NCBI GenBank assembly: GCA_900767825.1
Contig: CAAGAN010000038.1
Coordinates: 1-64,000 of the forward strand
Reading direction: 5' to 3'
Source: Bacilli bacterium
GTDB taxonomy: Bacteria; Bacillota_I; Bacilli_A; RFN20; CAG-826
Length of the DNA stretch: 64,000 nucleotides
The first letter of the stretch is position 1. Every line of letters starts with the position of its first letter. Made by a program: the position numbers and the translations under genes. Positions 52,036-60,027 of this stretch are shown here, piece after piece. The notes beneath the pieces are model-generated. The model worked only from the letters and a program-made list of their open reading frames with translations, was not told the DNA's origin and did not search any database.

Positions 52036-55000
52036 TCAACTGTTCAACTTTTCGAATTTAGACATTGATTCAATACCTTCTTTTAACTCACTTATTTTAT
52101 CTTCCACCAATTGCCTATGATCTATAAAAGAAATATCGTCAGGAATTATTTTTAATAAGCTTTCACAATAAGACATCTTAGAGTTTAATACTGAAACGGC
52201 TCCATCATTTAATACTTCGAGAGATGGGAATTCGAGAAAATCTTTAAATAGATCTTTTGATACACCGATACTAATTAATTTCTTAGCATATTCAATCTTT
52301 GTTCCATGGCCAAGCCCACGAACGAGATTATTTAAGCATTTAATAGAATCATTATCTTTATGCGAATTAAGATAGGAACTAAGCCATGTCGATTGTTCAG
52401 CAGTCAACTCCATTCCTCCTTGTGCAGAATAAAAGCCGAACATTAAAGTTTCATTATTAAAACGATTTGGAGTCATTCTAAAACGCATGAAATCTAACAT
52501 TAAATTTCCGATGGAAATATATTCATTGCATTTCCAAATTGATTTCATTCTTTCAGCACTTTCATATGACATTTGTCCACAAAGCAATAATCCTAAAACC
52601 ACTGCGGAGAACTTTATGTCCCTATCAACAATCAGTTTAAGATAATTTCCCTCGTAGTCGAAACTATAATTACCGTTTTTTAAACTCAAACAATACAGTT
52701 TTTCAAGCAAGGAAATATTTTCTGAAAGCAAATAATTAAACATGCCTTTGTTTTCATCAATCAGCGAGCAAAAAACGCTTTGATATCGCCCGTTTTCGGG
52801 CTGTTCCGATATCTCGAAATACTTTTTTAAAAACAAATGTATCTTATCAAAAGGAATCTTGCCATGTAAAAAATAGTTAATATCAAAATCTTTAGGTAAC
52901 GCTACTTTTATATCTTCGAGATATCGGTCGAAAATGGTCATTGCTGATGGCCTATCAAACTCAAAAGCTTTCTCGAAAAAATAAGTGATAAACTTTTCTT
53001 TGAATCCACCTCTTGTGCCATTAATAATTTTTGAATATGCATCATTAGCGCCCACTTCTTCAATGACTCTATCTATAAGAAGGTAATTGTAACCGACAAC
53101 TTTGTCTGTGACGTTGGTAAAAGCCAAAAACGAGTCAATCTTATTGTACATTTCTTTTTCGGGGAACGTAGAGAACCACATCTTAACAAATTTGATAATC
53201 GATTCGTTAAATGACGATGAGAATTTAATTATTTCGTTAAACAATTCCAGTCGCTTAAAGTTAGTATCGAACGACGATTTTTTAGTTTCTTCTAAAACTA
53301 ATTCGTCTCTTTTTCTTTCCTTCTCGTAATAATCACCTTTAAACCGATAATTGCTCTTTTCTATAATAGGCAAAATAAGATTCAATTTGTCTTTCAGACT
53401 TTCTTCCATAAATTCACAGCGAAGTTTAAAGAAATCCAGTGTATTTTTTAAATCGAGGTAAATTGCGAGTTCATGGTTCATGTCCCTATCGCTTTTTTCT
53501 TGCAATTTTGTTCCAATCGTCTTTAAGTCCTGCTCAAATATTCCAACATTCTCTTTGTTTGGGCTCCAAGAGAAATATGAATCAAGCGAACCGTAAGCAT
53601 CACTGCATTCAAAGAGCACATCAAAACATTTTTTACGCAGTGTGGAAAGATTTTCGTCTCCAGGCCTAACGGTCATTATATTATAGTCGGGACTATTGCC
53701 TATGCTTTCAACATATGGAATATCAAATTTAAGCATCTCCAAACAATATTTCTTAAGAAATTCTATTGAACATTCTTCTTTTTTATTAAGGAAATATGAA
53801 AGTATAAAAATCTGAGCATTATATTTGTGGTAGCATGATTTCCTCGATATTCCATTTCGCTGAACAAGAATATAGGTTATGCTCTGACTATCGATTAGTT
53901 TTGAACAAATCATTTTCTCAATAATTTGGCAACACGTTTTTGGCCTGACATTTAGAAGGGACGAGATTGCAGAAAGTCTCCAATCTACATTTCCATTTGT
54001 TACGCCTGACCACGAGTCTTCCTTTTCATCAGTGTGGTCTCGTAAAAACTGCAACGAATTAGCCTCATTTGCCAAAGCAAATTTCGCGCAGAACAATTTC
54101 AAATTTTTAACGTTTCCTTTTTCAACTAAGTCATTCCACGAACGCTTAACTTCTTCAGTTATATAATCCATTCCCTCTTTGGAATTAAACATGCTTCCAA
54201 ACATATTTATCATTACGACAACGTTGTCGTAATATTTTTCAGAGAAAACATCCATAAACGAAGAGAGACTTAACAATCTCTTCTCCAAAAAAACATAATA
54301 AGAAAGATAATCAGCTAGACACTGGTCAGAAATTTCGACCACACCATCCTTAAATAACGAAACTATATCGTTATCATAAAGATAATTTATTGCTTTCTTA
54401 AAATCTTCTTTGGATACATTGGTAAATTTAAGAATTGGATCCTCATCTTTAAGATCTTCAATTGATAGTTTCTTTAAAAGACATACAATTCCAATAACTT
54501 TCAGCAATTCGTCGCTTTTATCGTTCCATTCCTTAATTCTTTTTATCCTGTCACAATAGTAATTTGCAAAAACCTTTGTAACGTTAAATAAAGTAGAAGG
54601 CCCATTTTTAATTGATCCTTCCGCAGCCATAAAAGCTATACGTGGATTCCCCTTTGCCACTTGAACAATTTTCCTTAAATACTCAATGTTGGTAATCCCG
54701 AGATTACTTTTAACTATTGATTCAATGCTTTCATCAGAAAGAATATCTATGGCTGATATTTTATATTGCAGCTCTGCGCTTCTTAATTCGTCTTCCAAAT
54801 CATCCATTAAATAATTTCTAGACGTTACAATTACATTCTTGCCTTTCAGGATTTGAATAACATCCGGGACGCTATTCCCAAAAGAGCTTAAATCATCGAC
54901 TACAAAATGGTCACATCCAACGGTTGATTCCCTAATTTCTTCAAGGTTTGGATTTCCGACGGCCTTAATAACAAGCCACTTCTCCCCAATTTTTGTTTTA

Positions 55001-55680
55001 GCTTTAGCGTATTCTAGTGCAAGCATCGTTTTCCCAACGCCTGCGTTTCCAGTTAAAACAACAAATTGATTTTCTTTAAACGAACCCTCGACTGATTTAA
55101 TTTCTGATTCTCTGAAATCAAACTTTTTATCTAATGATGGTGAAAGTGATTTTTTTGTTTCATTAATAAACTCGTCAATCTCAAACACGCATTTAGAAAA
55201 AGGCACTGGAATCCCTAAAAAATCCGATGCTAAACTTTGAAATCTATTACATATATCAGATGCAATATCTTCTAGCCCATACGCATTAAAATTGATATTT
55301 TTCTCTTTTAGTTCAGTGGTTATCTTAAAGTATATGGAATTATTAATTGCTCTTCCCATGTGACAAAAGGCTATTTCTTCTATCGCGCCCATATCTATTC
55401 CTGCTTTGCTTTCATCAATGCAGGCCTCGACATCTGATTTAATCTTTTTCTTTAAATTTTTACTTTGTGTCGTGCACTCGACCAAAATAAAAGATGAAGA
55501 ATCCTTCTTTTTTAGCAAAAAATCAGGGTGTCCTTTCGTTGTTTTGTTGCTTCCTAACGATCCACCATTTGCCTGAACCAAATAATCAGGATGCTTCTTT
55601 TTGAATAGTTCAACACATAGTTTTTGAAACATGCCACCTTCTAAGGTAAGCAATCTCTGCTCAATAGTATTAATATTCAT
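52036..55680 (-). CDS. STAND-type NTPase with N-terminal PD-(D/E)XK nuclease domain (probable phage defence)
   Basis: 1214 residues. Residues 1-150: nuclease-like domain with LEGGMFQKLCVELF, GHPDFLL (D53) and FILVECTTQ (E68-x-T70), a PD-(D/E)XK variant seen in STAND defence proteins. Residues 200-400: NTPase with Walker A GNAGVGKT (211-218), Walker B FVVDDLS (D262-D263) and NVIVTSRNYL. The remaining 800 residues look alpha-helical and may sense a phage protein. Avs-type proteins with this build cut DNA after recognising phage proteins; whether this belongs to Avs is inference. AAAGGA precedes ATG. Stands alone, flanked by 249 and 218 bp gaps. Confidence 0.72.
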   Translation of the reverse strand: MNINTIEQRLLTLEGGMFQKLCVELFKKKHPDYLVQANGGSLGSNKTTKGHPDFLLKKKDSSSFILVECTTQSKNLKKKIKSDVEACIDESKAGIDMGAIEEIAFCHMGRAINNSIYFKITTELKEKNINFNAYGLEDIASDICNRFQSLASDFLGIPVPFSKCVFEIDEFINETKKSLSPSLDKKFDFRESEIKSVEGSFKENQFVVLTGNAGVGKTMLALEYAKAKTKIGEKWLVIKAVGNPNLEEIRESTVGCDHFVVDDLSSFGNSVPDVIQILKGKNVIVTSRNYLMDDLEDELRSAELQYKISAIDILSDESIESIVKSNLGITNIEYLRKIVQVAKGNPRIAFMAAEGSIKNGPSTLFNVTKVFANYYCDRIKRIKEWNDKSDELLKVIGIVCLLKKLSIEDLKDEDPILKFTNVSKEDFKKAINYLYDNDIVSLFKDGVVEISDQCLADYLSYYVFLEKRLLSLSSFMDVFSEKYYDNVVVMINMFGSMFNSKEGMDYITEEVKRSWNDLVEKGNVKNLKLFCAKFALANEANSLQFLRDHTDEKEDSWSGVTNGNVDWRLSAISSLLNVRPKTCCQIIEKMICSKLIDSQSITYILVQRNGISRKSCYHKYNAQIFILSYFLNKKEECSIEFLKKYCLEMLKFDIPYVESIGNSPDYNIMTVRPGDENLSTLRKKCFDVLFECSDAYGSLDSYFSWSPNKENVGIFEQDLKTIGTKLQEKSDRDMNHELAIYLDLKNTLDFFKLRCEFMEESLKDKLNLILPIIEKSNYRFKGDYYEKERKRDELVLEETKKSSFDTNFKRLELFNEIIKFSSSFNESIIKFVKMWFSTFPEKEMYNKIDSFLAFTNVTDKVVGYNYLLIDRVIEEVGANDAYSKIINGTRGGFKEKFITYFFEKAFEFDRPSAMTIFDRYLEDIKVALPKDFDINYFLHGKIPFDKIHLFLKKYFEISEQPENGRYQSVFCSLIDENKGMFNYLLSENISLLEKLYCLSLKNGNYSFDYEGNYLKLIVDRDIKFSAVVLGLLLCGQMSYESAERMKSIWKCNEYISIGNLMLDFMRFRMTPNRFNNETLMFGFYSAQGGMELTAEQSTWLSSYLNSHKDNDSIKCLNNLVRGLGHGTKIEYAKKLISIGVSKDLFKDFLEFPSLEVLNDGAVSVLNSKMSYCESLLKIIPDDISFIDHRQLVEDKISELKEGIESMSKFEKLNS

Positions 55681-55819
55681 TCAAATCGTCCTTTCTAGAT
55701 TGATTTTCATCTTTCCGATTATGACTTAAAAATATCTTTATGGTGTTCCCCTTAAATTTCTACCATTATTATCTCACTATTTATAACTACAAAGAATGAT
55801 TTGTTGATGCCCCTAAATA

Positions 55820-55867
55820 CAAAATAAACCCCCACTACTAATCATGATAATGATGTTCATGGGGGTT
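55820..55867 (-). terminator. Terminator of gpmA
   Basis: AACCCCCA/TGGGGGTT arms (55827-55834 and 55860-55867) enclosing ATGAACATCAT-like inner pairing, then TATTTTG on the minus strand, 31 bp past the stop. Confidence 0.75.
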
Positions 55868-55898
55868 ATATATAAATGAATAATATTTAGCTAATTGA

Positions 55899-56606
55899 TT
55901 ATAGGTAATATTTATCTAGAACCTTTAGATCTTTTTCATCTAGTTCATAGACAAGTGGCTTACCAGTTGGTATTTCAACAGAGATTATTTGCTCTGGGGT
56001 TAGATGTTCTAACATCATAACAATAGCCCTTAAAGAATTACCATGTGCTGCAATTAACACTTTCTTGCCTTCTTTGATTAATGGGGCAATCTCACTATCG
56101 AAGTATGGTTTAACTCTTTTAGCAGTGTCAATTAGACATTCAGTTAATGGGCAATCTTCGATAGTCATTTGACCTTCTTTAATAAGGTTTTGGTACTTTT
56201 CTTGATTACCTGGCCATCTTTCGTCATCTTTAGTTAATGCTAGAGGTGGAACATCGGCACTTCTTCTCCAGATATGGACTTGTTCATCGCCCCATTTTTT
56301 AGCAGCGTCAGCCTTATTTAATCCTTGTAAGGCTCCATAATGACGTTCATTAAGTCTCCAGGAATAATTCTTTGGAATAGAAGTTTCTCCCATTTCTTCC
56401 AAAACAAAATCCATCGTGTGGTTAGCTCTCTTTAAGCTAGAAGAGAACGCTACATCAAAGGTATATCCCTTTTCTTTTAATAACTTACCAGCTTCATGAG
56501 CTTCCTTAACCCCATTTGGAGATAATTCGACATCAGTCCAACCAGTGAATAGATTAAGTAAATTCCATTCAGATTGACCATGTCTTATCAAGACTAATTT
56601 AATCAT
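55899..56606 (-). CDS. gpmA: 2,3-bisphosphoglycerate-dependent phosphoglycerate mutase
   Basis: 235 residues. [10 protein letters not shown] with catalytic His near 9, [27 protein letters not shown] near 87-99, [11 protein letters not shown], and [12 protein letters not shown] near 183. Interconverts 3- and 2-phosphoglycerate in glycolysis. AAAGGAT is before ATG. Monocistronic with own terminator. Confidence 0.97.
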   Translation of the reverse strand: MIKLVLIRHGQSEWNLLNLFTGWTDVELSPNGVKEAHEAGKLLKEKGYTFDVAFSSSLKRANHTMDFVLEEMGETSIPKNYSWRLNERHYGALQGLNKADAAKKWGDEQVHIWRRSADVPPLALTKDDERWPGNQEKYQNLIKEGQMTIEDCPLTECLIDTAKRVKPYFDSEIAPLIKEGKKVLIAAHGNSLRAIVMMLEHLTPEQIISVEIPTGKPLVYELDEKDLKVLDKYYL

Positions 56607-56698
56607 TTCAATTTATCCTTTCGAAACAAGATGAATTATAAATCAAAGAGTTATTAATCTAAAGAAAGACTTTAGATAGATAATCAAAAAAAGAACTG

Positions 56699-56724
56699 TT
56701 TGTTACTTGATAGAACCGTTGTAA
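56699..56724. repeat. 26-bp direct repeat, downstream side of Fic gene
   Basis: Matches 57969-57994 at 22 of 26 positions, same orientation (common core TTTGTTA.TTGA.AGA.CC). It is 126 bp past the Fic stop. Possible cassette boundary or regulatory motif. Confidence 0.6.
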
Positions 56725-56849
56725 CAAATGGTATCCAAGCAAAAAATCCACCAAACGACATGTTGCTTCTTATTATCTTTTAAATATAAGTCAACAGAAG
56801 TTTCGACATGTACCGAAATTAGATACCTATAGCTGCGGAAACATATCAG

Positions 56850-57890
56850 TTATTTACGGTAATACATTGCGTCTTTATACGAACCAATTTTAATAATTTT
56901 TTCTTCTTTAAGTAGTTTAGACAAAACCATTTCAATTAATTGCTCGCTGATATCCGGAAGATGATCTTGAATCCCTTTTTTTGAAATTGGTACAAAAACA
57001 TTTAGCAAAAGAGTCTCGATTCTTTCGGACTTTGATAATTTCTTGTCGATTTGAGAAAATACATTTTCATCTAATTTCATATAACATTCATAAAGGATTC
57101 GAATCATATAAAGCATGAATGGTTCATAGTTGTTTTTATTGTTTTGCCATTCAATAGATGATTCTTGAAGGGTTCGATAATATTCACCTTTGTTTTCATT
57201 TATCATATTCTCAATTGAAATAAACCTTCCAATATCGAAACCACGTTTATATAAAAGCAATAAAGTCAGAAGTCTAGACATTCTTCCGTTTCCGTCATCA
57301 AATGGGTGAACGCAAAGAAAATCTAAAATAAAACATGGTATTAATAGCAACGGATTAATATTTGCGTTATGGCTTGCTTCGTTAAAAGCAATCAACATTT
57401 GGTCAATTGATTCTTCGACTTCTTTTGGGGCGGTAGGAACAAAAACAACATATTTTTTTCCATCCCTTGTTTCAGCAATAATATTAGGTTCTTTTTTAAA
57501 CCGGCCTCTATTCTCACTTTCTGCAACATCTAATAATTGTTTATGTAGCGATAAGATAGTCGTTTTATCAAAAATAATTCTTTCGTTAAAGGTGTGAATG
57601 TTGTTAAGAACATTTCTATAGCCGATAATTTCTTTTTCAGGATGTGTAAAGGCGGTGTTATCGCCGGCAGCAATTTCATCAATACGTTTTTCAGTAGTAT
57701 GGATATTCTCGATGGCATTACTACCTTTGATAGAATCCCTAACGGCTTTTTCTTTTAACTTTTTGAATAATTTTGGATTGTCTTTTAAACGAACGCTTTC
57801 TTTGCCTTTGATATCATAAATAATAGCGGTCAAATTTAGTAATCTAGCAGGTACTTGGTTTTCTAAAAATGAATAATCGAATTTTCTCAT
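56850..57890 (-). CDS. Fic-domain protein, AMPylase type with inhibitory helix
   Basis: 346 residues. The N-terminal inhibitory motif (S/T)xxxE(G/N) is present as SNAIEN (57-62), placing it in class II Fic proteins that switch themselves off. The active site HPFDDGNGRMSR spans 195-206 with catalytic His195. A C-terminal winged-helix-like part follows (QIDKKLSKSERIETLL). Such enzymes attach AMP to target hydroxyls; targets here are unknown. Promoter TTGTTT-16-TATAAT (57915-57942); no strong Shine-Dalgarno site. The gene sits between two 26-bp direct repeats. Confidence 0.9.
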   Translation of the reverse strand: MRKFDYSFLENQVPARLLNLTAIIYDIKGKESVRLKDNPKLFKKLKEKAVRDSIKGSNAIENIHTTEKRIDEIAAGDNTAFTHPEKEIIGYRNVLNNIHTFNERIIFDKTTILSLHKQLLDVAESENRGRFKKEPNIIAETRDGKKYVVFVPTAPKEVEESIDQMLIAFNEASHNANINPLLLIPCFILDFLCVHPFDDGNGRMSRLLTLLLLYKRGFDIGRFISIENMINENKGEYYRTLQESSIEWQNNKNNYEPFMLYMIRILYECYMKLDENVFSQIDKKLSKSERIETLLLNVFVPISKKGIQDHLPDISEQLIEMVLSKLLKEEKIIKIGSYKDAMYYRK

Positions 57891-57914
57891 TAATGTTTTC
57901 TCTTTTCTGCTTAA

Positions 57915-57942
57915 ATTATATCATATTTTAGGCAGTAAACAA
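57915..57942 (-). promoter_or_regulatory. Promoter of the Fic gene
   Basis: TTGTTT (57937-57942) and TATAAT (57915-57920) on the minus strand with a 16-bp spacer. Two TACTGCC copies (near the -35 and about 16 bp upstream) could be an operator. The rest of 57891-58244 is gene-free apart from the 26-bp repeat and the methyltransferase promoter. Confidence 0.55.
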
Positions 57943-57968
57943 CTACTATGGGCAGTATTTCAAAAAGA

Positions 57969-57994
57969 TTTGTTATTTGACAGAGCCGTTGCAA
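57969..57994. repeat. 26-bp direct repeat, upstream side of Fic gene
   Basis: Partner of 56699-56724 (22 of 26 identical), 79 bp upstream of the Fic start, so the pair brackets the gene with its promoter. Confidence 0.6.
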
Positions 57995-58200
57995 TAGGGT
58001 CACGTAAAAAGTTCAGAAATTCGTTAAACTATCCTATTTTATTGCGATAACTTTGTCATCTAACATAAAACCGAGCATCAAACTAAACTAGTTAGATTAA
58101 TAACTTACTGATTAAATATATTTTAAGGCACTGCTTCTATTTCTTTAGATTATCAATCATCGTCTTTTTATAAAATTATTAGTAAAGGTCAGAAACGTGA

Positions 58201-58225
58201 TACAATACAGTTAATTATAATTAAC
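58201..58225 (+). promoter_or_regulatory. -10 box and perfect palindrome before the methyltransferase
   Basis: TACAAT at 58201-58206 is followed by the perfect 16-bp palindrome GTTAATTATAATTAAC (58210-58225), which would lie at the transcription start. Repressor site candidate; AAAGGAG then ATG follow. Confidence 0.5.
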
Positions 58226-58244
58226 TATTAAAGGAGAATTGGAT

Positions 58245-58853
58245 ATGTCTTTCTTTCAAAACACTTGTAAACCAAAAGGAATAGGCGGAAAAATCATGGT
58301 AAATATGATGAATATAGGACATTCATCTATGGCTAAATGGGGGTTTACCCACATAGAGATTAAAAATAATTCTATATGCCTAGATATTGGCTGTGGAGGC
58401 GGGGCAAATGTAAAAAGATTATTAGATAAAGTTCCTTATGGCAAAGTAACCGGGATTGATTATTCAGAAATCAGCGTTATTAAATCAAAAAAGACCAATA
58501 AGGCAGGAATAAAAAATAGACGTTGCGAAATCTTGCAAGCTAACGTTATGGAATTGCCTTTTGATAATGACTTTTTTGATTTAATAACGGCATTTGAAAC
58601 AATATATTTCTGGCCTGATATTCTTGAAGCATTTAAGCAAGTACATAGAGTTTTAAAACCAAACGGTACTTTTATGATTTGTAATGAAGTTAACGGAGAA
58701 AATCCTAAAGATGAAAACTGGACCAAGATTATAAATGGAATGAAGATATATAATTCCGAACAAATCAGAAAAACTTTAGAAAGTGCCGGCTTTATCGATA
58801 TAAAAATAGATAAGAACGGGAAAAACTGGCTTTGTGTTATTTGCAAAAAATAG
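58245..58853 (+). CDS. Class I SAM-dependent methyltransferase
   Basis: 202 residues. SAM-binding motif I CLDIGCGGGANVKRLL near 45, VTGIDYSE motif, ANVMELPFDNDFFDLITAFETIYFWPD, and HRVLKPNGTFMICNE, the UbiE/Methyltransf_11 pattern. ATG at 58245 is chosen because AAAGGAG lies about 7 nt upstream; an in-frame TTG at 58239 is less likely. Small-molecule substrate unknown. It ends 32 bp before the convergent MTAN gene. Confidence 0.88.
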   Translation: MSFFQNTCKPKGIGGKIMVNMMNIGHSSMAKWGFTHIEIKNNSICLDIGCGGGANVKRLLDKVPYGKVTGIDYSEISVIKSKKTNKAGIKNRRCEILQANVMELPFDNDFFDLITAFETIYFWPDILEAFKQVHRVLKPNGTFMICNEVNGENPKDENWTKIINGMKIYNSEQIRKTLESAGFIDIKIDKNGKNWLCVICKK

Positions 58854-58885
58854 ATTTAAAAAACAATAAATGTGTATTAATAGAC

Positions 58886-59557
58886 TTACATTGCCCAGAC
58901 TAATTCCCCTACTAACTTGACTGCAGGCTTGAAATTAGCGAAATATTCACTTTCATCATTAACATCGGTAATGACTTTAAAAGAAGAGAATTTTACTTTG
59001 TATTCATAGGCAATCTCTGCTATGGCAGCAGCTTCCATTTCTATTACAAGGGAATTGAATTTGGATTTAATAAAATCCTTATCTTCTTTTGATGCGATGA
59101 ATTTATCCCCAGTAGATATAATCCCATAGGAATATGGTTTATTTAATTTATTGCATCCCTTCTCGATTAATTTATTTAATTTATCTGAAGATGGGAAATA
59201 AACCATATTAGGTCCACTTACCATGCCTAATGGATCTCCAATTGGAGTTGTATCGATGTCATATTGGACAAAGCTAGTACCTATAACAATGCCTAATATA
59301 TCTGCAACATTTTTATCTAGGCTACCAGAAGTACCTACATTAAAGAAATTATTGTTCCTACCAAATATATTTATAGCAGCTACAAAAGCAGCCCCTGCAT
59401 GGACTTTACCAATATTAGTAATAACTAAGCCAATATGCTTCTTATTCTTCTCTAATTCAAAAATATCAAATCCAGGGCACTTATGTTTATTAATTACATT
59501 CGCACCCCTTCTTATGTAATAGGCTTCTTTATTTGTGGCTAGGAAAAATATATTCAT
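58886..59557 (-). CDS. mtnN: 5'-methylthioadenosine/S-adenosylhomocysteine nucleosidase
   Basis: 223 residues, normal length. Motifs: TNIGKVHAGAA, NVGTSGSLD, FVQYDIDTTPIGDPLG, IISTGDKFI, VIEMEAAAIAEIAYE and the catalytic-Asp region FKVITDVND. It cleaves adenine from MTA and SAH, recycling by-products of SAM use. No Shine-Dalgarno site; an extended -10 TGCTATATT ends 7 nt before ATG (59565-59573), so it looks leaderless. PDE-like stand-alone gene. Confidence 0.92.
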   Translation of the reverse strand: MNIFFLATNKEAYYIRRGANVINKHKCPGFDIFELEKNKKHIGLVITNIGKVHAGAAFVAAINIFGRNNNFFNVGTSGSLDKNVADILGIVIGTSFVQYDIDTTPIGDPLGMVSGPNMVYFPSSDKLNKLIEKGCNKLNKPYSYGIISTGDKFIASKEDKDFIKSKFNSLVIEMEAAAIAEIAYEYKVKFSSFKVITDVNDESEYFANFKPAVKLVGELVWAM

Positions 59558-59640
59558 GAAAATAAATATAGCAACTAAGTATTTATTAATCTACTTTTAT
59601 AAACCCAAAATAAAGCAACATAACAAGGATGGACAAGACG

Positions 59641-59688
59641 ATTTATCTTATCATTTATCTACTCATTTATCTTATCATTTATCTTATC
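59641..59688. repeat. 12-bp tandem repeats, array A
   Basis: Four copies of ATTTATCTTATC, starting 59641, 59653, 59665, 59677; the second has two changes (CTACTC). Confidence 0.9.
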
Positions 59689-59854
59689 ATCCCAAGTTAG
59701 CTTAGATGATGAGACCCAAGTAGGAAACGCTTATTTGCTTTATCAAACGATCCATTAAAACTAATAAATTATATCGATAAACACTTGTTTTTCTTGCTTT
59801 GATGTTTCATTTATCTAGTTGTATTTATTCGCCTAAACCCAGTTTGGAAAGAAA

Positions 59855-59890
59855 ATTTATCTTATCATTTATCTTATCATTTATCTTATC
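59855..59890. repeat. 12-bp tandem repeats, array B
   Basis: Three exact copies of ATTTATCTTATC, in the same orientation as array A and 166 bp away. The 59558-60027 gap has no gene; the arrays lie upstream of mtnN and past the end of the helicase. A GTTAGG-TTATG-CCTAAC hairpin follows at 59952-59968. Confidence 0.9.
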
Positions 59891-59975
59891 ACCTTGATGT
59901 TATGCATAAGATTACTTCTAGATATAGCATTAAACATTTTTCTAAATATAAGTTAGGTTATGCCTAACATAAGTA

Positions 59976-60003
59976 AAGAAAATCCCTGAATATGCATCAG
60001 GGA
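59976..60003 (-). terminator. Terminator of the helicase gene
   Basis: TCCCTGA-TGCATAT-TCAGGGA (59983-60003) followed by TTTTCTTT on the minus strand, 25 bp past the stop. Confidence 0.75.
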
Positions 60004-60027
60004 AATCCTTTATATCTAATAAATAGA

